The notes under the pieces were generated by a model. It searched no databases. It worked only from the letters and a program-made list of their open reading frames with translations, and was not told the DNA's origin. Made by a program: the position numbers and the translations under genes. Shown here one piece after another: positions 20,652 to 29,424 of a stretch of 64,000 nucleotides of DNA. This stretch comes from Fibrobacter sp. UWB5 (GTDB lineage: Bacteria > Fibrobacterota > Fibrobacteria > Fibrobacterales > Fibrobacteraceae): positions 226,909 to 290,908 of the forward strand of contig NZ_MWQH01000003.1 in the NCBI RefSeq assembly GCF_002210295.1. The letters are read 5' to 3'. The number at the start of each line of letters is the position of its first letter. Position 1 is the first letter of the stretch.

Positions 20652-21535
20652 TTCAATCGGCTTGTTACAAGGTGGCGGGGCATGTGTTTAAGGTGTCCGC
20701 GTCTGCAGACCTTTGCGATAAATTGTTCAGTGAATGCATGGATAACTACGAACCGTTTGCGGTTCCGGCGGTGCATGATTCCGAATGTCTTTTTGTGATG
20801 GATGTTGAATGTGGCGATGCTCCGGAATATACCGAAGAACTGCGCCAGGATGAAGAAGGCCAGCAGATTCTCTGCGGAACCATTCAAGACAAGTCGGTGT
20901 TCGATTTTCGCCTGCATTTCAAGATGACGGGCGTGCTCGTTTGCGCTAAAGATTACAAGACGGCCAAGTTGATTGTTCCTCCGGATGAACCGCTTTCTTT
21001 GTTCAAGTTTGCGGTGAACAATGCCATGATGGTTTTGTATGCTATCGCCTCGGCTTCTTGCAATACGGCCTTGTTCCATGCGGCGGTCGTGAGTTACAAG
21101 GATTGCGGCTATCTGTTCTTGGGCAAGAGCGGTACGGGCAAGAGCACTCATGCTAGACTTTGGCTTAAGCATATTGCAGGCACGGATCTTTTGAATGACG
21201 ACAACCCGGTGGTGCGCATTTTTGAAGGAAATCGTGCGGTCGTTTACGGCTCGCCGTGGAGCGGCAAGACTCCTTGCTACAAGAATCAGGAATTTGCATT
21301 GGGTGGCTTTGTGCTGCTTTCGCAGGCACCGTACAACAAGATTGTCCGCTTGCGTGGCGTGCAGGCTTTTGCTGCGCTTGTTCCCTGTATTTCGGGCAAA
21401 CGCTGGGAACGCGTGATTGCTGATGGTTTGCATAAGACCGAAAATGCACTTGCCATGAATGTGCCGGTATGGCATTTGGAATGCTTGCCTGACGAAGAGG
21501 CCGCGCGAGTCTGCAAGGAAAGCGTTGTGTTATGA
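20648..21535 (+). CDS. HPr-kinase-like serine kinase of a peptide-modification cluster
   Basis: 295 residues. A Walker A motif GKSGTGKSTHARLW lies at ~158-171, followed by LLNDDNPVV (Asp-rich second motif) and YGSPWSGKTPC, the layout of HPr kinase/PEP-carboxykinase-like proteins associated with PqqD, including the lasso-peptide tail kinases that phosphorylate a precursor Ser. The N-terminal ~150 residues lack a recognisable domain. It overlaps both neighbours by ATGA. A role in phosphorylating a Ser of the two small peptides is inferred from context. Confidence 0.75.
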   Translation: MIQSACYKVAGHVFKVSASADLCDKLFSECMDNYEPFAVPAVHDSECLFVMDVECGDAPEYTEELRQDEEGQQILCGTIQDKSVFDFRLHFKMTGVLVCAKDYKTAKLIVPPDEPLSLFKFAVNNAMMVLYAIASASCNTALFHAAVVSYKDCGYLFLGKSGTGKSTHARLWLKHIAGTDLLNDDNPVVRIFEGNRAVVYGSPWSGKTPCYKNQEFALGGFVLLSQAPYNKIVRLRGVQAFAALVPCISGKRWERVIADGLHKTENALAMNVPVWHLECLPDEEAARVCKESVVL

Positions 21536-21990
21536 TTGGCGCTCCCAAAGATGATGCGATGATTCTCGCTGAGGCGATTCGCCTGGTGGGCGAGGGAGTC
21601 GAAGTGACCTTCCCGGTGAATGGGCGGAGCATGCGCCCGTTTATCGAGGGTGGCCGCGACAGCGTAGTGCTTGTTCGTCCGACAAATGTGAAGCCGATGG
21701 ATGTCGTGCTTGCCAAAACCGAGGATAATCGGTACGTGATTCACCGTGTTTTGGAAATGGCGGGCGAGCGTGTGACTTTGATGGGTGACGGCAATTTGCA
21801 AGGCCGTGAGCATGCGGAATGTAAACAAATTTATGCCAAAGTAACGCATGTTGTGCATCCAAATGGTTACAAAAGATTTCTTTACACGCCTTTTATACAA
21901 TTTGTCCAAAAAATGTGGGTGAGCCTTTTACCTTTGCGTCGTTATTTGCTTAAATTATATACAGTCTACATCCGTATTCGGAATTTCTAG
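21532..21990 (+). CDS. S24/S26-type peptidase with Ser/His/Asp active-site pattern
   Basis: 152 residues. NGRSMRPF places the nucleophile at Ser33; YVIHRVL puts a His at 71 where bacterial signal peptidases have Lys; MGDGN gives Asp86. The Ser-His-Asp pattern is that of ER/archaeal-type and SipW-like signal peptidases and of the S24/S26 proteins in peptide-modification clusters. The C-terminal ~45 residues are basic and hydrophobic (FIQFVQKMWVSLLPLRRYLL) and may hold it at the membrane. Likely leader peptidase for the small peptides (inference). Overlaps the kinase gene by ATGA. Confidence 0.7.
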   Translation: MIGAPKDDAMILAEAIRLVGEGVEVTFPVNGRSMRPFIEGGRDSVVLVRPTNVKPMDVVLAKTEDNRYVIHRVLEMAGERVTLMGDGNLQGREHAECKQIYAKVTHVVHPNGYKRFLYTPFIQFVQKMWVSLLPLRRYLLKLYTVYIRIRNF

Positions 21991-22004
21991 AAGGAGAGTA
22001 CACC

Positions 22005-22274
22005 ATGCACATCAAAAAAGGATTTGTTCTGCGCGAAGTTTGCGGTGAACAGGTAATTATGGGCGAAGGCGTTGGCGCTCTCGATTTCGGGAAGCTCCTT
22101 TGCCTGAACGAAACGGCGTCTTGGCTTTGGACGCGCGCAAGCGAACTCGGCGAATTTACGGTCGAAGCGCTAGCCGATGCGCTCTGTAGCGAATACGACG
22201 TTGCCGCTGACGATGCTTTGAACGATGTCAAGGGCATTGTTTCGCAGTGGCAAAACGTGAACGTAGTCGAATGA
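22005..22274 (+). CDS. PqqD-family peptide-binding protein
   Basis: 89 residues with the PqqD/RRE winged-helix pattern: an N-terminal KKGFVLREVCGEQVIMGEG hairpin, LLCLNETASWLWTRA, TVEALADALCSEYDV and a C-terminal helix. PqqD-like domains bind the leader of ribosomal peptide precursors and present it to modifying enzymes. It has the best ribosome site in the cluster (GGAGAG, 8 bases upstream), suggesting high expression. Its stop overlaps the next start. Most likely ligand: the TYExPxME leader of the peptides at 19166 and 19294 (inference). Confidence 0.85.
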   Translation: MHIKKGFVLREVCGEQVIMGEGVGALDFGKLLCLNETASWLWTRASELGEFTVEALADALCSEYDVAADDALNDVKGIVSQWQNVNVVE

Positions 22275-23893
22275 AATACCTTTCGTGGTTATGGAACAGG
22301 ACGGATGGATTCCGCCTGAACATTGCGCTCCGCATTGTATTTGGTGTGGGGCGAATTTCGCTTGGGTTGTTGATGGTATGGCTCAGCAAGCGCTTTATAG
22401 ACGAAACGATTCGCACGGGTAGTCAAGATGATATTGTGCGCATGATTGCGTTGCTTGTGGCGACGGTCGTGGGCGCGATTGTCTTGCGCATTGTGTTTTA
22501 TTATATGACGAACGTGGCCATGGTCCGCCAGTCGAACCGTTTACGCTTGCAGGTTTTCGAAGGCCTGTTCTCTCGCAAGCTTTACGCGGGGGCGGAACTG
22601 CATTCGGGCGATGTGGCTTCCAGACTTTCGAAAGATATCGAGTCGGTGTCGACCACGACCATGGAAACATTGCCGCAAATGATTGTGACGGCGCTACAGC
22701 TGGTGGGCGCGTTCCTTTTGATGCGCTGGTTTGACCCGCGGCTTGCCTGGGCCTTGCTTTTGCTTACGCCGGTGGCGATTGTGCTCGGAAAGCTGGTGTC
22801 TCGCAAACTCAGGAACATGACGCTTGCGATTCGTGAACGCGAATCGAAAATCCAGATGCAGGTGCAAGAGGGCGTGGAACACAATGTGCTCATGCGCTCG
22901 CTCGAAAGTGAAAACTGGGTGGCGGGCCGCTTGGGTGACATGCAACAGCACTTGGAAAGCGATGTTTTGCGCCGTACGCGATTCACTACGCTTTCGCGGT
23001 TTGCACTCGGGTCTGCCTTTGGGCTGGGTTACTTGTTGGCCTTTATTTGGGGCGGCCTCGGGCTGCGCGATGGGGCGATTACGTTTGGTATGATGACGTC
23101 GTTCTTGCAGTTGGTTGGCCAGATTCAGCACCCGATTCTTTCGATTTTGAACATGGTGCCGCAAGTGGTGCATACTACGGCGAGCATTGACCGCCTAGAA
23201 GATCTTGAAAAATCTAAGGAGCCCGAAGGTGACGGAACGCCTATGGCGCTTGAAGGTTCGCTCGGGGTGCGACTCGAAAATCTGCATTTTGGCTATGCGG
23301 CGGGAAGGCACGAGGTTCTAGAAGGTTTCAGTCACGATTTTGAGCCTGGCTCCAAAACGGCGATTATGGGCAAGACTGGTGCCGGAAAGACGACTTTGTT
23401 CCGGCTGCTGCTCGGCTTTGTAAGGCCTGATAGCGGGCGCATGCTGGTTTATTCAAGTTCCGAGGTGTGTGCGATCGGCAAAGAAACTCGCACGAATTTT
23501 GTGTACGTGCCGCAGGGCAATACCTTGCTGAGCGGGAGCGTTCGCCTGAACTTGCAGCTGGCCAAGCCCGATGCGAGCGAGCAGGAAATGTTGCAGGCTT
23601 TGCACGCGGCGTGCGCCGACTTTGTGCTGGATTTGCCTGATGGCTTGGATACCGAAATCGGGGAGCGCGGCCGCGGATTGAGCGAGGGCCAGGCGCAGCG
23701 AATCGGAATTGCTCGCAGTCTTTTGCGGCCCGGGAACGTATGGTTGTTTGACGAGGTGAGTTCTTCGCTTGATGAATCGACGGAGCGCGAATTGTTCGAA
23801 AGACTGTTTGCGACTTACCCCGACAAGACCATGATTTTTGTGACGCACCGTTCGGCAATGTCTGAAATTTGCGACGAAGTTGTCCGACTGTGA
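22271..23893 (+). CDS. ABC exporter (fused membrane and ATPase domains)
   Basis: 540 residues. Residues ~15-300 form a six-helix type I exporter membrane domain; the ATPase domain has Walker A GKTGAGKTTLF (~372), the signature LSEGQAQR (~471), Walker B VWLFDEVSSSLDE and the switch His in VTHRS. There is no N-terminal C39 peptidase domain, so leader removal must be done by another enzyme, most simply the S26-type peptidase of the cluster. Start ATG 22271 overlaps the PqqD stop; the open frame upstream to 22247 is not used. Probable exporter of the modified peptides. Confidence 0.85.
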   Translation: MKYLSWLWNRTDGFRLNIALRIVFGVGRISLGLLMVWLSKRFIDETIRTGSQDDIVRMIALLVATVVGAIVLRIVFYYMTNVAMVRQSNRLRLQVFEGLFSRKLYAGAELHSGDVASRLSKDIESVSTTTMETLPQMIVTALQLVGAFLLMRWFDPRLAWALLLLTPVAIVLGKLVSRKLRNMTLAIRERESKIQMQVQEGVEHNVLMRSLESENWVAGRLGDMQQHLESDVLRRTRFTTLSRFALGSAFGLGYLLAFIWGGLGLRDGAITFGMMTSFLQLVGQIQHPILSILNMVPQVVHTTASIDRLEDLEKSKEPEGDGTPMALEGSLGVRLENLHFGYAAGRHEVLEGFSHDFEPGSKTAIMGKTGAGKTTLFRLLLGFVRPDSGRMLVYSSSEVCAIGKETRTNFVYVPQGNTLLSGSVRLNLQLAKPDASEQEMLQALHAACADFVLDLPDGLDTEIGERGRGLSEGQAQRIGIARSLLRPGNVWLFDEVSSSLDESTERELFERLFATYPDKTMIFVTHRSAMSEICDEVVRL

Positions 23894-23910
23894 AAAACAT
23901 GTGAGCGAAA

Positions 23911-24450
23911 ATGCATCCGCTTAAACACTTTATAACGATTACGAAGCACCGGAACGAGGTGATTCGGCTTTGCTTTAAGGCGGGAATCGGATTCCAGGGG
24001 TTGTTCCACGATTTGTCGAAATACAGCCCGACCGAATTTATTCCGGGAGCCAAGTATTACATGGGCGATCAGTCTCCTAACAACGGGGAACGCTACGACA
24101 AGGGCTATAGCTTGGCTTGGATGCATCATAAGGGTCGGAACAAGCATCATTTTGAATTCTGGTATGACTACGAAATGGCGACCAAGAAGCTTGTGCCGAT
24201 TGATATGCCGGACCGCTACATTAAAGAGATGTTCTGCGACCGGGTGGCGGCATCCAAGACTTATGGCAAATCCAGTTACACGCAAGAATCTCCGCTGCTG
24301 TATTTGACTAAAAGTACGGCCCGCGAAAAGATGACCGAAAAGACTTACCGCAAGTTACTGTACTTGCTCAAGATGCTTGCTGAAAAAGGTGAAAAGGAAA
24401 CGCTCGCCTTTATGCGCCGCACGAAGGTGCTGCCGGAAGCAGAGATCTAG
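23911..24450 (+). CDS. DUF5662-like protein
   Basis: 179 residues, no signal peptide. Conserved-looking His-rich motifs (HPLKHFITITKHRNEV, LFHDLSKYSPTEF, WMHHKGRNKHHFEFW) resemble the HD-like DUF5662 family, which is also common in phages; the HD pair in LFHDLSKY suggests metal binding. Function unknown. It starts 17 bases after the ABC exporter and could be co-transcribed by chance. Its stop shares the bases CTAG (24447-24450) with the convergent methyltransferase gene. Confidence 0.6.
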   Translation: MHPLKHFITITKHRNEVIRLCFKAGIGFQGLFHDLSKYSPTEFIPGAKYYMGDQSPNNGERYDKGYSLAWMHHKGRNKHHFEFWYDYEMATKKLVPIDMPDRYIKEMFCDRVAASKTYGKSSYTQESPLLYLTKSTAREKMTEKTYRKLLYLLKMLAEKGEKETLAFMRRTKVLPEAEI

Positions 24451-25814
24451 ATTTTTGCGATAAATGCGTTCAGGCTGAAGCCGCCGTGGCTTGTGGCGAT
24501 GCATTTGGCGGCTGGATTGTGCTCGGGCGACAAGCCGGGGCACTCTCGCAGCAAGTTTGCGGTGCAGGTGTATGCGGAGCCGGGGCGGTTGTCGTCTTTA
24601 GGCGCAAGGATGGCGACCGTGAGCGATTGGCCGAGGGCCTGCAGGGCGCGGGCGAGCTCGGCGAGTCGGCGGCCGAGGCGCGTGTAGAGCTTGGGCGCAT
24701 CAAAATCGAGACGCTTGCCGTAGGGCGGATTCAGTACGATGACGGGGGAGGCTTCGCTCGGATTCGAGTTGTCAGAGTGAATTCCGACCTGGCAGGCGTC
24801 GGCAATTTCTTGGGCGGTGTAGTCGAAAAAGTCGCGAAGCTGCGGCGAGACGGGGGCGGGCTCGATGCCTGCGAGCGGTGAACACTCCACATTGTGCTTG
24901 ACGATTTCGACCGCCTTAGGCGAAATGTCGGAGGTGATGATTCTCGCGATGGATTGCTTCGCTCCACTGTCGCCTGCAACGATGTTTTTCGTGATGAAAT
25001 TCCACGTGGCTTCCTTGAAGGCGGGCTGGTGCTTTAAGGCGAAATCGCGGCATTTGCCTGGAATGAGTCCGTTTGCCATGTAGGCTGCTTCGAGGCTGAA
25101 TGTGCCGCTGCCGGCCATTAAATCGAAGACTGCGATTTCTTTGCTGGGCGCAATGCTAGATGCTTCAAATAGCATCGCGGCGGCGATGGTTTCCTTGAGC
25201 GGGGCATCGTTCACGAAACGCTCGTGGCCTCGCTTGTAAAGTTCTTCGCCGGCAAGGTCAAGCCAAATGGTACAGCGGTCATCGATAAGTGTGACGTAGA
25301 GGTTTTGAGGTGCGGAATGTGGGGTGTTAGGGGCTAAGCCCCTAGGAGAGGGGGTAGCGGAAGCCGCGGCTGGAGCGAGGGGGAGACTTACCCCTTCTAA
25401 GACCTTCTGCAATCTTTCGGCGACGGCATCGCTGTGGTACAGGCGCGAATGCTTGCTGGTTACGTGGATCTGGACCGGGTCCGGTGCGAGGTATAATTCC
25501 CACGGGATTTCGGCGGCTTTCTTTTCGAGGTCGCGGAAATTTTCGGCCTTGAAATCATAGACATGCATCAGCACGCGGTTAGCGATACGGCTGTAAGCGA
25601 CGGCTTTCCACGTTTCGGTAATCTTGGTAGTAAATTCGACCTTGCCGTCGCCGGCAATACGTGGGGCGGTTTCGGCGTCGGCAAATTCTAGCCCGAAACC
25701 CAGCAGTTCCTGAACGAGAGTCTGTTCAAAACCGAGAGGTACAATCGCCAAAAAGCGGTGAGGCTTACCGATTATCTGGCGTTTGATTCGTTTTTCAAGG
25801 GCCGTAGGAAGCAT
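24447..25814 (-). CDS. THUMP-domain 23S rRNA N2-guanine methyltransferase (RlmL N-terminal-like)
   Basis: 455 residues. N-terminal ~130 residues form a THUMP-like RNA-binding domain; the C-terminal half is a Rossmann methyltransferase with motif I FDLMAGSGTFSLEAAYMANG (~229-248) and the catalytic NPPYGKRL (~375). This matches the YcbY/RlmL type that makes m2G2445 in 23S rRNA; the second (RlmK) half is absent. A low-complexity Ala/Pro segment around residues 145-165 is an insertion. Start ATG 25814, 12 bases after dnaG, with which it is likely co-transcribed. Convergent with the DUF5662 gene, sharing stop bases and leaving no room for a terminator. Confidence 0.8.
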   Translation of the reverse strand: MLPTALEKRIKRQIIGKPHRFLAIVPLGFEQTLVQELLGFGLEFADAETAPRIAGDGKVEFTTKITETWKAVAYSRIANRVLMHVYDFKAENFRDLEKKAAEIPWELYLAPDPVQIHVTSKHSRLYHSDAVAERLQKVLEGVSLPLAPAAASATPSPRGLAPNTPHSAPQNLYVTLIDDRCTIWLDLAGEELYKRGHERFVNDAPLKETIAAAMLFEASSIAPSKEIAVFDLMAGSGTFSLEAAYMANGLIPGKCRDFALKHQPAFKEATWNFITKNIVAGDSGAKQSIARIITSDISPKAVEIVKHNVECSPLAGIEPAPVSPQLRDFFDYTAQEIADACQVGIHSDNSNPSEASPVIVLNPPYGKRLDFDAPKLYTRLGRRLAELARALQALGQSLTVAILAPKDDNRPGSAYTCTANLLRECPGLSPEHNPAAKCIATSHGGFSLNAFIAKI

Positions 25815-25826
25815 TGCTAGATTGCT

Positions 25827-28043
25827 TTAGTAACCGAAATCGTCTGAATCGGCGTTAAAATCATCGTTGCCGTAGGAATATTCTTCGTCGTCTTCGGGCG
25901 GCGGGGGCTCAAAACCCTCGGGCGGTTCGTCGCTAGGCATTTGTTCTTCGGAATAGTTTTCAGAGGCAAATTCAGCGGGGGACTGCGGCGGATTTTCTGT
26001 AAATGCGGGGGCGCTCGGCTGCTGGCTCTGCGGTGCAGGTGCGGCTTGGATGGGCGCTGCTTGAACCGGTGCGGGCGCAGCCTGAATGGAGGCCGGTGTA
26101 ATCACGATCGGTGCTGCTGGCATCGGGGCGCCTTGAATGACTGACTGGAACAATATCAGTTGTGCCTTGCTGCGGACCACTTGGTCGGCGAAGGCGTCAA
26201 TGGTAATCTTTTCGGCGTTGAACAGGGCGTTCAACTTTTGCATGCCCTGCGTAAACTTGGACATCTGCATACGCGTTTCAACCGCTTCGTTGCTGGTCAG
26301 CGGAATCAGGTGCTTTTGCCTGTCGCAGAGCTTTGTCGAAAATACGGTCAGCGTCTGGTAAAATTCGATGATTTCTTGCGGCGTCTTCCACTTTTCTTCG
26401 GGCAGGCCTTCCAAAAAGAGCCTAAGCGTGGGCGATACGTTTTCGTACATCAGCTGCGGCGAAACGGCGCCAGTTTCGGCGTAAAGTGCAATTGCCGAAT
26501 TCACGAATTCTTCGACCACCGGAGATTCAAACATGCGGACTCCACTTGCGGCCCAGTCCATGTCGAAGTATTCCAGCGCGCGGTCCATCAGCGTCGGATT
26601 TCGAAGTACCAAGTTCGCAAAACGGATTTCCATCGGCGGAATGCTTGCCCAGTCGAGTGTGGCTGCCTGCTCCAGTTGCGGAATCACTTCTGTTGCTCCA
26701 GGGGCGGCTGCGGTTGCTCCCATCGGTCGGCGTTCTTCGGGACCTTTTTGCGGCTTCAAGCTTTTCACTTGGGCCAAGGAACGGCTCGTGTTGAATCGTT
26801 CCGCAATCAGCTTCACATACTGATTTTGAAGTTCGCGGTCGGTAATGCTTTTTACAAGCGACTTGGTATAAGTTACAAAGCGGGCGCGTTCTTCGGGGCT
26901 TTGCATGTCATGCTGGCGGGCCAAATAAGAAAGCCAGTCCTCGGATTCGCGCAAAGCGGCTCGGAATGCGTCTGCACCGCGTTCGTTCACAAAGTTGTCG
27001 GGGTCGATCTTGGTGCCATCGGGGCGTGAAAGCGCGAATACGCGGGGCGCAATTCCCTTGGGCAAGACAATTTCCAAACTTCTGAGAGTTGCCTTCTGGC
27101 CGGCTGCGTCACCGTCGAATACCAGGTAGGCGGTGTTGGCGTATCGGGCAAGAATGCTTGCGTGGGTTTCGGTCAGCGCCGTTCCCGAGGCTGCCACCAC
27201 GTTTGTGACACCGCCTTGATACAGGCTGATCATGTCAAAGTAGCCTTCCACGATAATCACCGCATTTTCTTTCGCGATGCTTTGGCGGCTCTGATGCAGG
27301 CCGAACAGAATGTCGCTCTTGTGGTACAGCGCCGATTCCGGGCTGTTCATGTACTTTGCGCGTTTAAAATCTTTATTCTCGCTTAAGTCTCGGCCACCGA
27401 AGGCGACAATCACGCCCGAAAGGTTCTGGATGGCAATCATTAAGCGGTCACGGAACTTGTCCGAGATTCCGCCGTTTTCCTTTTGGACGGCAAGTCCTGC
27501 CTTGACACAGTCCAGCGGTGAAAATCCGTTCTTGACGGCATAGCCGATAAAGCCTTCGCGACCATCCGGGGCGTAGCCGATATGGAACAGCTTGCGGGTC
27601 TCATCGGTAATGTGGCGGCTAGACAGGTACTGTAACGCCTTGGGCGAAAGCGTAAGCTGCTGTTCGAACCATTCGCAGGCCAGTTCGTTCAACCTGCGGA
27701 CCATGGCGCGTTCTTCGGTCTTTTCGCTGTCTTCGGGCGCACCTAGCTGGGGGAGTGCAAAACCGGTAAAGTTTGCGACCCATTCCACAGCGCCCTTAAA
27801 ATCCATTTTTTCGTGTTCCTGAACGAACTTGAAAACGTCTCCGCCCGCACCGCAGGCAAAGCATTTGTAAATGCCCAGGCTCGGATTCACATTCATGGAG
27901 GGGCTTCTGTCGTCATGGAAGGGGCAGACGCCCAGGTAGCGGCCATTTCCGGAACGCTTCAGCGGTACAAAATTTTCAATGACCAACGCAATATCTGCAT
28001 GGGCCTTGAGTTGCTGAATAATTTCGTTAGAGTAGAACGCCAC
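25827..28043 (-). CDS. dnaG: DNA primase
   Basis: 738 residues, longer than E. coli DnaG (581). Makes RNA primers for replication. Zinc finger CPFHDDRSPS...CFACGAGGD (residues ~40-65), TOPRIM motif VIIVEGYFDMISL with DGDAAGQKA (~255-320). The extra length is a C-terminal tail: after the helicase-binding region there is a stretch of Ala/Pro/Gln repeats (~residues 640-690) and a strongly acidic end (EDDEEYSYGNDD). The start codon appears to be GTG (28041-28043) with a weak ribosome site; no upstream or nearby ATG suits the zinc finger. Confidence 0.95.
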   Translation of the reverse strand: MAFYSNEIIQQLKAHADIALVIENFVPLKRSGNGRYLGVCPFHDDRSPSMNVNPSLGIYKCFACGAGGDVFKFVQEHEKMDFKGAVEWVANFTGFALPQLGAPEDSEKTEERAMVRRLNELACEWFEQQLTLSPKALQYLSSRHITDETRKLFHIGYAPDGREGFIGYAVKNGFSPLDCVKAGLAVQKENGGISDKFRDRLMIAIQNLSGVIVAFGGRDLSENKDFKRAKYMNSPESALYHKSDILFGLHQSRQSIAKENAVIIVEGYFDMISLYQGGVTNVVAASGTALTETHASILARYANTAYLVFDGDAAGQKATLRSLEIVLPKGIAPRVFALSRPDGTKIDPDNFVNERGADAFRAALRESEDWLSYLARQHDMQSPEERARFVTYTKSLVKSITDRELQNQYVKLIAERFNTSRSLAQVKSLKPQKGPEERRPMGATAAAPGATEVIPQLEQAATLDWASIPPMEIRFANLVLRNPTLMDRALEYFDMDWAASGVRMFESPVVEEFVNSAIALYAETGAVSPQLMYENVSPTLRLFLEGLPEEKWKTPQEIIEFYQTLTVFSTKLCDRQKHLIPLTSNEAVETRMQMSKFTQGMQKLNALFNAEKITIDAFADQVVRSKAQLILFQSVIQGAPMPAAPIVITPASIQAAPAPVQAAPIQAAPAPQSQQPSAPAFTENPPQSPAEFASENYSEEQMPSDEPPEGFEPPPPEDDEEYSYGNDDFNADSDDFGY

Positions 28044-28085
28044 GGCTCAAATTTAGCAAGAAAGAGAGTCTTTTTTTTGATATGG

Positions 28086-28122
28086 ACATAAAAAAAGAAC
28101 CCGTCCTTATGAAGGACGGGTT
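28086..28122 (-). terminator. Terminator downstream of tRNA-fMet
   Basis: An 11-bp stem (28098-28108 with 28112-28122, core CCCGTCCTT) followed on the minus strand by a run of T (28086-28096). Confidence 0.9.
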
Positions 28123-28130
28123 TCTTTTAG

Positions 28131-28204
<74 letters not shown>

Positions 28205-28254
28205 TCGAGGTTGCACCATATATAGTAAATTTTTATAGCCCTGTCAAGGGTTTT

Positions 28255-29412
28255 TTACACGAATTTTTTCAGGATATGCTTGCTGGCGACGAAATAATCA
28301 ATACCGCTAATAATGGTAATTGCGGTGATGACGCCCATCACAGCTTGCGGGAAAATGGCCCAGAATGCTTGATAATTGGGGATAATCGCTTCCATGGGGT
28401 CGAGGGCGCCGAGCAGGATGGCGACAATTCCGATACCCTGGAGTGCGGTTTTCCACTTGCCGCTACGGCGTGCCGGCATAATCAAGCCTTCGCTTGCAGC
28501 GAGAGTGCGGAGTGTCTCGACGCTCGATTCGCGGAAATAAATAAGGGCGACCATCCATACCGGGGCATAACCTGTGGCAATAAAGCACATGAAAATTGTC
28601 ATGTTTGAAATCTTGTCGCTGAACGGGTCCAGGTACTTGCCGAGCGTGCTCACTTCGCCGAGCTTGCGGGCCAGGTAACCGTCCAAAAAGTCCGTCAGCA
28701 TAAAGCCGAGCACCATCACCAGTGAAAGACTCTTGAAAACGAGACTGTTGTTGCTGTAATCCAGATCGTTGTCGTAGAAGAATACCCACAAGAAGAACGG
28801 AGTCAGCACAATGCGGCTCATGGTGAGCTGGCTTGCAATCGAAAGCGGTTTGCGGTGGGCGGGGTCGCGGTAATACCAATAAGCGTAGGCGACAGTAGAA
28901 GCGATAATCAAGAGAATCGACGTCACCATGCAAATCTGCTGGTAGTCTTCGAGATTCAACAAGTACACGCCCATGGTCACCGTAATCGCGATGTTCGACA
29001 TCTTGCTCCAGCGGCGTTTACGGGGGAGCGACTTGCCTTCGCGTAGCACGCCGAGGCTAAAGAGCGTGTGGGCGACAAGACGGGCCAACAGGAATACGCA
29101 ACCGACGGCGAGTAACTTTTCGGCTTGATCGTTTTGGAGCAAGTCGCGCACAAAAATGCTGGTCATCACCGCAAACGAAAGGAATCCGTCAACCACGTTC
29201 AGCCAGAGTCGGTAATAGGGCTTTTCAATTTCTTGCGAACGGAGTTGGTACAAATTAACCCAACCCATGATGAGGGCGATTGCAACCAGGGCGGTGGCGG
29301 TTTTGGCCATGCCCATCCAGATAAAGACAATGACGGCTATAAAAACCATAGCTCGCAAAACGCTCCAAACTCGTGAGCGCAGTCTAATATCGGATGTCTG
29401 TTCTTGTGTCAT
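28255..29412 (-). CDS. CDP-alcohol phosphatidyltransferase with extra N-terminal membrane domain (PgsA-like)
   Basis: 385 residues, against ~180-200 for ordinary PgsA. The C-terminal half (~190-385) is a complete transferase: DGYLARKLGEVSTLGKYLDPFSDK matches D-G-x2-A-R-x8-G-x3-D-x3-D, with surrounding membrane helices. It probably makes phosphatidylglycerol phosphate from CDP-diacylglycerol. The N-terminal ~185 residues contain about five more hydrophobic helices with no known motif. Lies 12 bases after recN on the same strand, so probably in the recN operon. Confidence 0.8.
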   Translation of the reverse strand: MTQEQTSDIRLRSRVWSVLRAMVFIAVIVFIWMGMAKTATALVAIALIMGWVNLYQLRSQEIEKPYYRLWLNVVDGFLSFAVMTSIFVRDLLQNDQAEKLLAVGCVFLLARLVAHTLFSLGVLREGKSLPRKRRWSKMSNIAITVTMGVYLLNLEDYQQICMVTSILLIIASTVAYAYWYYRDPAHRKPLSIASQLTMSRIVLTPFFLWVFFYDNDLDYSNNSLVFKSLSLVMVLGFMLTDFLDGYLARKLGEVSTLGKYLDPFSDKISNMTIFMCFIATGYAPVWMVALIYFRESSVETLRTLAASEGLIMPARRSGKWKTALQGIGIVAILLGALDPMEAIIPNYQAFWAIFPQAVMGVITAITIISGIDYFVASKHILKKFV

Positions 29413-29424
29413 TTAAAGCCTCTG

